This document shows, piece after piece, positions 43,352 to 51,956 of a stretch of DNA of 64,000 bases. The stretch spans positions 1-64,000 of the forward strand of contig NZ_JAWOCR010000054.1 in NCBI RefSeq assembly GCF_046483665.1. The letters are read 5' to 3'. This DNA is from Thiohalophilus sp046483665 (lineage in GTDB: Bacteria; Pseudomonadota; Gammaproteobacteria; UBA6429; Thiohalophilaceae). The notes beneath the pieces are model-generated. The model was not told where the DNA came from. It searched no databases and saw only the letters and a program-made list of their open reading frames with translations. Within the stretch, counting starts at the first letter, position 1. Every line of letters starts with the position of its first letter. The translations under genes and the position numbers were made by a program.

Positions 43352-44872
43352 ATGATTTTTTCACGTTCCCGAAAAGAGCAGTTTCATCGCCAGCTTGCGG
43401 CGGTGGATCTGGGCTCTAACAGTTTTCATATGATTGTTGCCCGCGCCAGTGATCGGGCCCTGCAGGTACAGGACCGGTTGCGCGAAATGGTACGTCTCGG
43501 CGCCGGCCTGGACGAGGCCGGCAATCTGGACGAGGCGGCACAGCAACGCGCGCTGGCCTGCCTGGAACGCTTCGGCCAGCGTTTGCAGAGTCTCAGGGAT
43601 AGGGAGGTGCGCGTGGTCGGTACCAATACATTACGTGCCGCGCGCAATGCCGCTGAATTTTTACAACAGGCAGAGAGCGCGCTGGGCCAATCGGTGGAAA
43701 TTATCTCGGGGATTGAAGAGGCGAGATTGATCTATCTGGGCGTGGCACACAGCCTGGCCGAAGAGGGGCAGCGTCGCATGGTGATCGATATCGGCGGCGG
43801 CAGTACCGAGGTAATCATCGGCGAGCGATTCGAACCGCTATTACTGGAAAGCCTGTATATGGGCTGTGTGAGCATGAGTCGGGAATTCTTTCCTGATGGC
43901 GAAATAACCCAGGTCCGGTTGAGATCGGCGGAAATGGCAGCGCAACTGGAACTGGAAGGATTCGCCCATCGCTGTCATCAACTCGGCTGGGAACAGACAG
44001 TCGGGGCCTCTGGCACAGCCAAGGCACTGGCGAAAGTAGTGCAGGCCCAGGGCTGGTGTAATGAAGGTATTACGGCCAAAGCTATGAAACAACTACGCAA
44101 GGCATTACTCGATGCCGGCCATATTGATCAGATTTCCCTCAAGGGGTTAAACGAGGAACGTCGACCGGTCTTTGTCGGAGGTTTTGCCATCATGTGGGCG
44201 CTGTTCCAGTCGCTGGATATCAAGCAGATGCTGGTTTCGGATGGGGCGCTGCGCGAAGGTCTGTTGTACGACATGCTCGGGCGGTATCAGCATGAAGACG
44301 TGCGTGAGAAGAGTGTCGAATTATTACAAAAACGCTATCAAATCGACCTCGAACATAGCTTGCAGGTAGAAAAAACGGCACTTGCTTTGCTGGATCAGGT
44401 CAGTGAATCCTGGCAACTCGACAAATCACGCCATCAGCAATTACTGGGCTGGGCAGCGCGTCTGCATGAAATTGGCCTGGCCATTGCGCACGCCGGTTAT
44501 CACAAGCACGGTGGCTATCTGCTGGAGCACTCGGATCTGCCGGGGTTCAGTGTTCAGGAGCAACAGGTCCTGGCGAACCTGGTGCGCACTCATCGGCGCA
44601 AGCCGGATTCCCAGACGTTTAACGATTTACCCAAATCGGTCCAGGAGATTGCGACTAAACTAACGATCCTGCTGCGTCTGGCGGTCAAGCTGCAACGCAG
44701 TCGATTGCATGACGCTCTGCCCGATTTGAAGCTCAAGGCGAAACCCCGGCAGCTCAAGTTGATTTTTCCCTCTGAATGGCTGAAACAGCATGACCTGACC
44801 CGGGCGGATCTGGAGCGGGAAATCAGCCACCTGCAGTTACTCGATTATGAGCTGAAGATCGAATCGCAGTAA
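43352..44872 (+). CDS. ppx: exopolyphosphatase (Ppx/GppA family)
   Basis: 506 aa; E. coli Ppx has 513. It removes terminal phosphate from polyphosphate or converts pppGpp to ppGpp. Actin-like ATPase motifs are AAVDLGSNSFHMIVA and MVIDIGGGSTEVIIG. A C-terminal HD-like helical domain (about residues 310-505) distinguishes Ppx/GppA. The length and the C-terminal domain favour Ppx. It is convergent with ppk1, 32 bp apart. Confidence 0.93.
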   Translation: MIFSRSRKEQFHRQLAAVDLGSNSFHMIVARASDRALQVQDRLREMVRLGAGLDEAGNLDEAAQQRALACLERFGQRLQSLRDREVRVVGTNTLRAARNAAEFLQQAESALGQSVEIISGIEEARLIYLGVAHSLAEEGQRRMVIDIGGGSTEVIIGERFEPLLLESLYMGCVSMSREFFPDGEITQVRLRSAEMAAQLELEGFAHRCHQLGWEQTVGASGTAKALAKVVQAQGWCNEGITAKAMKQLRKALLDAGHIDQISLKGLNEERRPVFVGGFAIMWALFQSLDIKQMLVSDGALREGLLYDMLGRYQHEDVREKSVELLQKRYQIDLEHSLQVEKTALALLDQVSESWQLDKSRHQQLLGWAARLHEIGLAIAHAGYHKHGGYLLEHSDLPGFSVQEQQVLANLVRTHRRKPDSQTFNDLPKSVQEIATKLTILLRLAVKLQRSRLHDALPDLKLKAKPRQLKLIFPSEWLKQHDLTRADLEREISHLQLLDYELKIESQ

Positions 44873-44904
44873 TTTTGAATATCCGGGTCGCTAGCTGCGG
44901 GCGG

Positions 44905-46995
44905 CTAGTTACTTTTCTCGGTACCCGGATCGGCGGCCAGTTTTTCCAGCAGCTGGCGCTGTACATTACGCGGTTTCTGGTTACCCTGTTTGACCTTGCG
45001 GTAAGTGCCATCGGACTGCAGTTGCCAGGCAAGGGTATTATCCGCCAGATAAGCCAGCAGCCCGTCATTGATGACCCGCTTTTTCATTGCCGGATCCTCA
45101 AGGGGAAAGCAGGTTTCCACCCGCCGGAAGAAATTACGGTCCATCCAGTCGGCACTGGAACAATACACCTGCGGGTCGTCACCGTTTTCAAAATAATAGA
45201 TCCGGGTATGTTCCAGAAAGCGGCCAACGACGGAACGTACCTGGATATTGTCAGAAACGCCGACAACGCCGGGGCGCAGGCAGCAGATACCGCGCACAAT
45301 CAGATCAACCTTCACGCCGGCCTGTGAGGCCTCATAGAGTTTGGCGATGATTTTCGATTCCACCAGCGAGTTGATCTTGACGATAATACGTGCCGGCTGG
45401 CCGTTGCGGGCATTGTTCATTTCCTGATCGATCATGGCTAGCAGACGTTTGTGCAATGTGAATGGCGACTGCAACAGTTTGCGTAACTTGGTGGCCTTGC
45501 CCAGTCCGGTCAACTGGGTGAACAACCGATGTACATCCTCGCCAATGGCCTTGTCACAGGTCAGCAGACCGTAATCGGTATATACCCGGGCGGTACCGGC
45601 GTGATAGTTGCCCGTGCCCAGATGCGCGTAACGGCGGATGCGCCGGCCTTCGCGACGCACGATCAACAACAGTTTTGCATGTGTCTTGTGGCCGACCACG
45701 CCATAGACAACATGGGCGCCGGCATCCTGCAGGCGGGTTGCCAGCTCGATATTGGCCGCTTCATCAAAGCGGGCACGCAGTTCCACCACCACGGTTACCT
45801 CCTTGCCGACCCTGGCGGCCTCGACCAGCGCATCCACCAGCGGTGAGTCAGCGCCAGTGCGATACAGGGTCTGCTTGATGGCAAGCACTTTCGGATCACT
45901 GGCGGCCTGCTTCAGCAGACTGATAATGGGGGCAAAGGATTCGAAGGGATGATGCAGAAGCACATCCCCGTGGCGAATTACTTCGAACTGGTCGTCGTTG
46001 TTCTTTAACCGCTTGGGAATCCCGGGAGTAAACGGCGGATACTTGAGATCGGGACGGTCCACCAGATCATGAATTTCCAGCAAGCGATTGAGGTTGACCG
46101 GACCATTAACCTGATAGAGATCTTCGCTATCCAGCTTGAACTTCTGCAGCAGATATTCGGCCATCTCGTCACTGCAGTTGTCCGCTACTTCGAGTCGGAC
46201 GGCATCGCTCAGGCGGCGCGAGGAGAGCTCGCCCTTGATGGCTCGCATCAGATCATCGATTTCTTCCTCATCGACGAACAGGTCGCTGTCGCGGGTCACC
46301 CGGAACTGATAACAACCGGTCACATTCATACCCGGAAACAGCTCGCTGACATGGGTATGGATGATGGAGCTCAAAAAGACAAAGGTATCGCCGTTGGCGA
46401 GCGACGAGGGCAGCCGGATCAGGCGCGGCAGGCTGCGCGGTGCCTGAACGATGGCAATGCGGCTGTCGCGGCCAAAGGCATCCTTGCCTTCCAGGGCGAC
46501 AATGAAATTGAGACTACGATTGAGTACCCGCGGGAACGGGTGGGCCGGGTCCAGTCCCAGCGGACTCAAAACCGGCAGCAGTTCGTTGCTGAAATAACGT
46601 TTGATCCAGGCCGCCTGTTTCTGGTTCCAGCGTGCGCGTTTGAGGAAATGGATCCGTTGTTTGGCCAGCTCAGGAATCAGAACTTCATTCAGCACCCGGT
46701 ATTGTTCGTCCACCAGGCGGTGAGCCTCATCGCTGATCCGGGCCAGCAGCTGTTCCGGGGTCAGGCTGTCGGCGCTGCCGCTGGTGGACTCCAGCGCCGC
46801 GCGATGCATCAGTCCGGCCACGCGGATTTCGAAAAATTCGTCCAGGTTGGTACTGGAGATGCATAGAAACCGCAGTCGCTCGAGCAGCGGCACACTCTCG
46901 TCGCTGGCCTGGGCCAGCACGCGCCACTGAAACTGCAACAGGCTCAGTTCGCGGTTGAAATAGAGATCGGGATCAGTCAGGTCAGTTTTCTCCAT
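44905..46995 (-). CDS. ppk1: polyphosphate kinase 1
   Basis: 696 aa from the ATG at 46995 (MEKTDLTDPDLYFNRELSLL); E. coli has 688. It reversibly makes polyphosphate from ATP. The N-domain (FNRELSLLQFQWRVL), the head domain, and the catalytic C-domains are all present. The phospho-histidine lies in VVGHKTHAKLLLIVRREG and the second motif is YAHLGTGNYHAGTA. The upstream region holds a PhoB-type box, so the gene is probably induced by phosphate limitation. The tail-to-tail pairing with ppx differs from the E. coli operon. Confidence 0.96.
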   Translation of the reverse strand: MEKTDLTDPDLYFNRELSLLQFQWRVLAQASDESVPLLERLRFLCISSTNLDEFFEIRVAGLMHRAALESTSGSADSLTPEQLLARISDEAHRLVDEQYRVLNEVLIPELAKQRIHFLKRARWNQKQAAWIKRYFSNELLPVLSPLGLDPAHPFPRVLNRSLNFIVALEGKDAFGRDSRIAIVQAPRSLPRLIRLPSSLANGDTFVFLSSIIHTHVSELFPGMNVTGCYQFRVTRDSDLFVDEEEIDDLMRAIKGELSSRRLSDAVRLEVADNCSDEMAEYLLQKFKLDSEDLYQVNGPVNLNRLLEIHDLVDRPDLKYPPFTPGIPKRLKNNDDQFEVIRHGDVLLHHPFESFAPIISLLKQAASDPKVLAIKQTLYRTGADSPLVDALVEAARVGKEVTVVVELRARFDEAANIELATRLQDAGAHVVYGVVGHKTHAKLLLIVRREGRRIRRYAHLGTGNYHAGTARVYTDYGLLTCDKAIGEDVHRLFTQLTGLGKATKLRKLLQSPFTLHKRLLAMIDQEMNNARNGQPARIIVKINSLVESKIIAKLYEASQAGVKVDLIVRGICCLRPGVVGVSDNIQVRSVVGRFLEHTRIYYFENGDDPQVYCSSADWMDRNFFRRVETCFPLEDPAMKKRVINDGLLAYLADNTLAWQLQSDGTYRKVKQGNQKPRNVQRQLLEKLAADPGTEKSN

Positions 46996-47017
46996 GTTGT
47001 CATAAAACCATAACGAT

Positions 47018-47035
47018 ATGACAAGCGGATGACAA
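47018..47035 (-). promoter_or_regulatory. Pho box upstream of ppk1
   Basis: On the minus strand TTGTCAT-CCGC-TTGTCAT gives two 7-mers spaced by 4, each one mismatch from the PhoB repeat CTGTCAT. It ends about 22 bp from the ppk1 start codon, so the start point would lie close to it. The geometry is tight but the match is strong. Confidence 0.7.
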
Positions 47036-47119
47036 ATCCCGGCGGAAGTCTGACCCGCCGGCAAGTTCATTTTAGCATGATGAATACTGTGTCAACCGGC
47101 GTTGCGCAGGGCTGGATAA

Positions 47120-48136
47120 TCAGCCCTGTTTCAACCAGCCGGCGGCTCGTTTGGCGAAATAGGTGAGAATACCGTCGGCTCCGGCGCGTTTGAAGGCCAG
47201 CAGTGATTCCATGATTACCGCTTTTTCATCCAGCCAGCCATTTTGCGCCGCGGCCATGAGCATGGCGTATTCACCGCTGACCTGATAGACATAGGTGGGG
47301 GCACCGAACTCCTGTTTCACTCTCTGGACGATATCCAGGTAGGGCATCCCGGGTTTGATCATCACCATGTCGGCCCCCTCATCCAGATCCAGCCCGACCT
47401 CCCACAACGCCTCGTCGCTGTTGGCCGGATCCATCTGGTAACTGTATTTATTACCGCCACCTAGATTGGCTGCCGAACCGACCGCGTCGCGGAAGGGACC
47501 ATAAAAACTGGAGGCATACTTGGCCGAATAAGCGAGGATCCGGGTGTGAATTTGTCCGGCTTGCTCCAGCGCGGTGCGAATCTGGCCGATGCGCCCGTCC
47601 ATCATGTCCGAGGGCGCCACCACATCGGCGCCGGCTTCGGCGTGGGAGAGCGCCTGCCTGACCAGGACTTCGACGGTTTCATCATTCATCACATAACCGC
47701 TGGTGTCGATCAGGCCGTCCTGGCCGTGGGTGGTGAAGGGATCCAGGGCGACATCGGTGATGACACCCAGTTCCGGGAAGGCGGCCTTGAGCGCACGCAC
47801 CGCCCGCTGGGCCAGTCCCTCGGGATTAAAGGCCTCACGGGCATCATCGGATTTGACCTCGTCGGGGGTGACCGGGAACAGGGCCACGGCGGGGATGCCC
47901 AGCTCGAGCAGCTGTTCACTTTCACGCAGCAGCTGATCGATGCTGAGCCGCTCGATGCCGGGCATGGAAGGCACCGATTCGCGCAGCCCCTTGCCTTCGA
48001 GCACGAACATGGGATAAATCAGATCATCCACGCTCAGCTGCGATTCGCGCATCAGCCGACGGGAGAAATCGTCCCGCCGCATACGGCGCATACGCACCCC
48101 GGGATAACGGCCGCGTCCGGTCTCGATTTGCGCCAC
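47120..48136 (-). CDS. hemB: delta-aminolevulinic acid dehydratase (porphobilinogen synthase), Mg-type
   Basis: 338 aa from a GTG at 48136 (VAQIETGRGRYPGVRMRRMR), chosen because AGGAG lies upstream at good spacing and the length equals P. aeruginosa HemB; upstream in-frame ATGs lack a site. It condenses two 5-aminolevulinates in haem synthesis. The Schiff-base lysines are in YSAKYASSFYGPFRDAVGSA and VMIKPGMPY. The metal loop reads DVALDPFTTHGQDG, without the three cysteines of zinc enzymes, so it is the magnesium-dependent Pseudomonas type. AT-rich TATTATATAG just upstream may be its -10. Confidence 0.95.
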   Translation of the reverse strand: MAQIETGRGRYPGVRMRRMRRDDFSRRLMRESQLSVDDLIYPMFVLEGKGLRESVPSMPGIERLSIDQLLRESEQLLELGIPAVALFPVTPDEVKSDDAREAFNPEGLAQRAVRALKAAFPELGVITDVALDPFTTHGQDGLIDTSGYVMNDETVEVLVRQALSHAEAGADVVAPSDMMDGRIGQIRTALEQAGQIHTRILAYSAKYASSFYGPFRDAVGSAANLGGGNKYSYQMDPANSDEALWEVGLDLDEGADMVMIKPGMPYLDIVQRVKQEFGAPTYVYQVSGEYAMLMAAAQNGWLDEKAVIMESLLAFKRAGADGILTYFAKRAAGWLKQG

Positions 48137-48286
48137 CTGCTTCTCCTGTGAAAAAGTGAACCGGTGCCCCATTCGGGCATCCAAACCTATATAATAAGCC
48201 AGAGCTGAAGAATCGGCCGGTGAGGGCCGATAACCTTACCGAGCATACCGTAACCAATATCCATTTTAAACGGGAGCCGCACCATC

Positions 48287-48982
48287 ATGAACCAGTCCCC
48301 CTTGTCTGTCCCCCTGTCTCGTCTGCCTGTCCGGATCGGCTTTTTGCTGGTCATGTTGCTGCTTGCCGCGGGGCGCCCTGCCGTGGCGGCCGATAATGAT
48401 CCCGATCAGGCCCGGCAGCTGCTTGAACAGGTCGCCCAGGAGATGATCCAGACGACCAACCAGCGCCGTGACGAGATCAGGCAGAACCCGAAAGTGGTGG
48501 AGGACCTGGTTGAAGAACTGCTGCTACCACACATCGATATGATCACGGCCTCGCGTTGGGTGCTGGGCAAGCACTGGCGGCGCGCCAGCAAGGAGCAGAA
48601 GATCAGCTTCATGAAGCACTTCCGCGGCATGCTGTTGCGCTTCTACGCCACCGCATTGGCCGATTATCTGAACGACAACACGGTCGACGAAAACCTGATC
48701 CGGTTTCAGCCGGTGCGCGCGCAAGCCGGCAGCGAGGATGTCACCGTCCGCTCACACGTTCATCCGCCCAGTGGTCAGCCTGTTCCGGTCAACTACAACA
48801 TGCACCTGACCCGCAAGGGCTGGAAGGTGTATGACGTCTCCGTCGAGGGCGTAAGTGTTATTACTACCTACCGTAACAGCTTTAACGATGAAATCCGTCG
48901 TAACGGCCTGGACAAACTCATCGCCCGCCTCGCCGAAAGGGATAGCGAGTTGGTCAAGCAACCGCCAGGGGCCAATAGTTAA
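48287..48982 (+). CDS. mlaC: MlaC-family phospholipid-binding ABC transporter protein
   Basis: 231 aa. A signal peptide (about residues 1-34, ending near GRPAVAADN) precedes a Tgt2/MlaC domain, recognisable by VVEDLVEELLLPHIDMITAS, the LGKHWRRAS stretch and the C-terminal GVSVITTYRNSFNDEIRRNG. MlaC shuttles phospholipid through the periplasm between the outer-membrane MlaA complex and the inner-membrane MlaFEDB transporter. Here it stands alone: no mlaE, mlaD, mlaF or mlaB is adjacent. It may be a paralogue or a split locus. Confidence 0.9.
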   Translation: MNQSPLSVPLSRLPVRIGFLLVMLLLAAGRPAVAADNDPDQARQLLEQVAQEMIQTTNQRRDEIRQNPKVVEDLVEELLLPHIDMITASRWVLGKHWRRASKEQKISFMKHFRGMLLRFYATALADYLNDNTVDENLIRFQPVRAQAGSEDVTVRSHVHPPSGQPVPVNYNMHLTRKGWKVYDVSVEGVSVITTYRNSFNDEIRRNGLDKLIARLAERDSELVKQPPGANS

Positions 48983-49059
48983 TCAGGAATACACAAAACA
49001 GGAATTGTTTAAGAGCCCTGATGCTGTTCATGCGGCACAGTCATTGTCCAGAGATAACA

Positions 49060-49785
49060 ATGTCAAAACCTATTTTAAAACGAATAGAGCAATCTAACGG
49101 ATACAAGTTTACTAAACTGTTAGTCAAGCGGCTGGTTGGTGAAGAGCTCTGGCTCAGACCCGAAATCCGGGTTAACAGGCTAAACAGCGGAGGTTGGCTG
49201 TTTCATCCGGACAACCTGAATAGCGAATCTGTTGTCTATTCATTCGGGGTAGGGGAGAACATCGATTTCGATTTGATGCTGATTAAACAGTATGATCTGG
49301 CAGTTCATGCCTTTGATCCCACACCGTCGACGGTTGACTGGCTGTCAGCTCAGCCTGATATCCCCGAAAAGTTTGATTTCCATCCCTGGGCGGTAAGCGA
49401 CACTGACGATATTATAACATTATACCCCCGTGTCAGGGGTAACAAGAAATCAAAAGTGATGTATACGCTGATCGCTGAAGAAGGTGTCGCCGATTCCGGC
49501 GTCGATGTCCCTGCATTTATGATCGGGAGTATGATGTCGAAGCTTGGCCACACTCATGTCGACCTGATGAAGATCGACATTGAAGGGGCCGAGTATGATG
49601 TACTGGATAACATGCTCGATAATTCAATCAAACCGCAGCAGCTGTTGATTGAGTTTCATCATCGTATAGCCGGTATTGGTCCGAAAAAGACGGCCGCAGT
49701 AATCCGGCGGCTGCGGGAGACAGGCTACCAGCTTTTTGCGATCTCCGAGACGGGACGTGAACTGTCATTCCTGTTGGAAAATTAA
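49060..49785 (+). CDS. FkbM-family SAM-dependent methyltransferase
   Basis: 241 aa from ATG 49060 (MSKPILKRIEQSNGYKFTKL); AGAG lies upstream. The Rossmann motif is VVYSFGVGENIDFDLMLI with the acidic partner in VHAFDPTPSTVDWL. The FkbM signature is DLMKIDIEGAEYDVLDNML. Such enzymes O-methylate sugars, glycans or small molecules; the substrate is unknown. The gene and its neighbour are visibly more AT-rich than flanking genes (runs such as ATTATAACATTATA), suggesting later acquisition. No glycosyltransferase is beside it. Confidence 0.85.
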   Translation: MSKPILKRIEQSNGYKFTKLLVKRLVGEELWLRPEIRVNRLNSGGWLFHPDNLNSESVVYSFGVGENIDFDLMLIKQYDLAVHAFDPTPSTVDWLSAQPDIPEKFDFHPWAVSDTDDIITLYPRVRGNKKSKVMYTLIAEEGVADSGVDVPAFMIGSMMSKLGHTHVDLMKIDIEGAEYDVLDNMLDNSIKPQQLLIEFHHRIAGIGPKKTAAVIRRLRETGYQLFAISETGRELSFLLEN

Positions 49786-49940
49786 CCGTGTTAAATCCGG
49801 ATTTTTCACAAAATCTCCGGTTTATTGGCGATAACTTTCGCTAAAAACCGGATGATTATTTCCCCCGGGGTTCTTGCAGCTCCGTCTTAATGAATAAGCT
49901 GATGCCTTTTTTGCCTTATTGCCAACCTGGAGCGCAATGC

Positions 49941-50255
49941 ATGAAAAAAATATTACTGCTAATGTTGGCCACGTTTTCGTTTTCTGTTTACGCGGCTCCA
50001 GGTAGTCCACAATATAAAATCACCTGGCAGCATAATGGCACAAAAATCAACTTTGCTTCAGTCTGCAGAAACCACTCGAAAGGAAGCATTGAATACAGAG
50101 GTTGTCGTAGACAAGCCAATGAACATTTCAAAGATCAATGCAAAAAATATAAAAAGCTACTTTCCACATCATCCCGGTATAACTACAAAAAATACAAAAA
50201 AAATAAAGGTATGTTCTGCGACGCGGCCGATCGATTTAACCCTATAACTCTATAA
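49941..50255 (+). CDS. small secreted cysteine- and lysine-rich protein, unknown
   Basis: 104 aa from ATG 49941. The clear signal peptide MKKILLLMLATFSFSVYAAP cleaves near residue 18, leaving a mature protein of about 86 residues. The mature part has four cysteines spaced C-x12-C-x11-C-x25-C, enough for two disulfides. It is very rich in Lys, Tyr and Asn, with YNYKKYKKNKG near the end, so it is strongly basic. I recognise no family. The AT-rich composition matches the adjacent FkbM gene. It could bind nucleic acid, polyanions or the cell surface, but nothing in the sequence decides this. Confidence 0.6.
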   Translation: MKKILLLMLATFSFSVYAAPGSPQYKITWQHNGTKINFASVCRNHSKGSIEYRGCRRQANEHFKDQCKKYKKLLSTSSRYNYKKYKKNKGMFCDAADRFNPITL

Positions 50256-50370
50256 TCAAGTCCGGCAGAAACACAAGCTGTTTAAGCAAGCCTGTACTCG
50301 CAAAAAATGCCTTACAGCAAAGCATAAATCACAGTGCTGACCATTTATCGTTTTGTCGTAAAATAACCCT

Positions 50371-51327
50371 ATGTTTCTATTCCGTTTCATCGCCAATGCG
50401 CTTGCCCCGCTGACGTTGCTGGCAGCAGCGCTGGCCTGGTGGCATCCCCCGCTGTTTCTAATCTTCAAGCCGGCGTTTATCTGGCTGTTTGCCGCAACCA
50501 TGTTCGCCGTGGGCATGACGCTCAATCGCCAGGAGCTGATCGCCACGCTCAAACAGCCGTTACAGATTGCCCAGGGCGTGATGACCCAGTACTTGCTGAT
50601 GCCATTGCTGGCATTCGGGGTCGTCACCCTGGCGGATCTGCCGCCGGCCCTGGCGCTGGGCTTTATTATCGTCGGCTGCGCGCCGGGAGCGATGGCCAGC
50701 AATGTCATGGTCTATCTGGCCGGCGGCACGGTGGCCCTGTCAATTGCCATGACCACCGTCTCCACCCTGCTCTCGCCACTGCTGACGCCGACCCTGGTGG
50801 AGTGGCTGGGCGGACAGTTTATTCCCGTGCCGTTCGCGGCGATGATGCGCACGATCGTGATCACCGTGGTAGTGCCGGTGGGGCTGGGGTTGTGGCTGCA
50901 ACCGTATCTGGGTCGCCATCTGGCTACGGCCCGGGAAGTGGCGCCGGGGATCGCAGCCATCGCGATTATCATTATCTGTGCCTACGCCATGGCCAACGCG
51001 GTCAACCACAATGCCCTGGCCATGCAGGATTACGGTCTGTCGGTGTCAGGGCTGGTTGTCCTGCTCAATGCTATGGGCTATGCCGGGGGCTGGTTGTTGG
51101 CCCGGCTGTACGGTTTTGATCGTCGTCGGCGTCTGACCCTGGCGATCGAGATCGGCATGCAGAATGCCGGACTGGGGGTCGTACTGGCACTGGCGCATTT
51201 CGCCGACCAGCCGCAAACTGCGCTGCCCGGTGCGTTGTTCGCGGTCTGGTGCATCGTTACCGCAGCCGGGGCCACGGCGTGGTTCCGGCGACGGGCCGTG
51301 AGGCTTGCGTGCGAAACCCCTGCCTGA
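50371..51327 (+). CDS. bile acid:sodium symporter (BASS) family transporter
   Basis: 318 aa with about ten membrane segments. The N-terminal half has FAVGMTLNRQELIATLKQP and LGFIIVGCAPGAMASNVMVY; the latter is the conserved crossover region where sodium binds. The second half has AIEIGMQNAGLGVVLALAHF, the matching motif. Bacterial members carry pantoate, keto acids or other organic anions with sodium; the substrate here is unknown. Its stop codon lies inside a terminator hairpin. Confidence 0.9.
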   Translation: MFLFRFIANALAPLTLLAAALAWWHPPLFLIFKPAFIWLFAATMFAVGMTLNRQELIATLKQPLQIAQGVMTQYLLMPLLAFGVVTLADLPPALALGFIIVGCAPGAMASNVMVYLAGGTVALSIAMTTVSTLLSPLLTPTLVEWLGGQFIPVPFAAMMRTIVITVVVPVGLGLWLQPYLGRHLATAREVAPGIAAIAIIIICAYAMANAVNHNALAMQDYGLSVSGLVVLLNAMGYAGGWLLARLYGFDRRRRLTLAIEIGMQNAGLGVVLALAHFADQPQTALPGALFAVWCIVTAAGATAWFRRRAVRLACETPA

Positions 51328-51342
51328 GCCGCAGGGTTTTTT
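51314..51342 (+). terminator. rho-independent terminator after the BASS transporter
   Basis: CCCTGC (51318-51323) pairs with GCAGGG (51331-51336) around CTGAGCC, followed by TTTTTTG. The stop codon TGA sits in the loop. Confidence 0.85.
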
Positions 51343-51394
51343 GTCTGCGTCGCTGGTGTACAATGCCCGGTCCGAATAGCAGCAGGAGCCCGCG

Positions 51395-51934
51395 GTGAAA
51401 CAGTTTGACGGCACGACAGTGCTTTGTGTGCGACGCGATAACAAGGTGGTACTGGGCGCCGACGGTCAGGTCAGCTTTGGCGATACGGTCATGAAGGGTA
51501 ACGCCCGCAAGGTGCGTCGCCTCTATCATAACAAGGTGCTGGCCGGTTTCGCCGGTGGCACGGCCGATGCCTTTACCCTGTTTGAGTATTTTGAGGGCAA
51601 ACTGGAAAAGCATTCCGGGAATCTGCTGCGCTCCGCCGTGGAAATGGCCAAGGACTGGCGCACCGACCGCACCCTGCGCCGGCTGGAAGCCCTGTTGACC
51701 GTGGCCGACAAGGAGGCGATGCTGGTCATCTCCGGCAACGGCGATGTGATCGAACCGGAACACAATCTGGTGGCAATCGGCTCAGGCGGACCCTATGCCC
51801 AGGCCGCGGCCCGGGCACTGCTGGAAAACAGCGAACTGGATGCTCGCGCCATTACCGAGAAAGCCTTGAATATTGCCGCCGACACCTGCATCTATACCAA
51901 TCATAACCTGGTTATCGAAGAACTCGAACATTGA
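51395..51934 (+). CDS. hslV: ATP-dependent protease peptidase subunit HslV
   Basis: 179 aa with a GTG start at 51395 preceded by AGCAGGAG. It is the proteolytic double ring of the HslUV protease. The mature N-terminal threonine follows a six-residue propeptide (MKQFDG then TTVLCVRRDNKVVLGADGQ), a usual form outside enterics. The sodium-site region and C-terminus (YTNHNLVIEEL) are intact. hslU follows after 22 bp. Confidence 0.96.
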   Translation: MKQFDGTTVLCVRRDNKVVLGADGQVSFGDTVMKGNARKVRRLYHNKVLAGFAGGTADAFTLFEYFEGKLEKHSGNLLRSAVEMAKDWRTDRTLRRLEALLTVADKEAMLVISGNGDVIEPEHNLVAIGSGGPYAQAAARALLENSELDARAITEKALNIAADTCIYTNHNLVIEELEH

Positions 51935-51956
51935 CCCCCGACTGTTAAGGCCTCCC

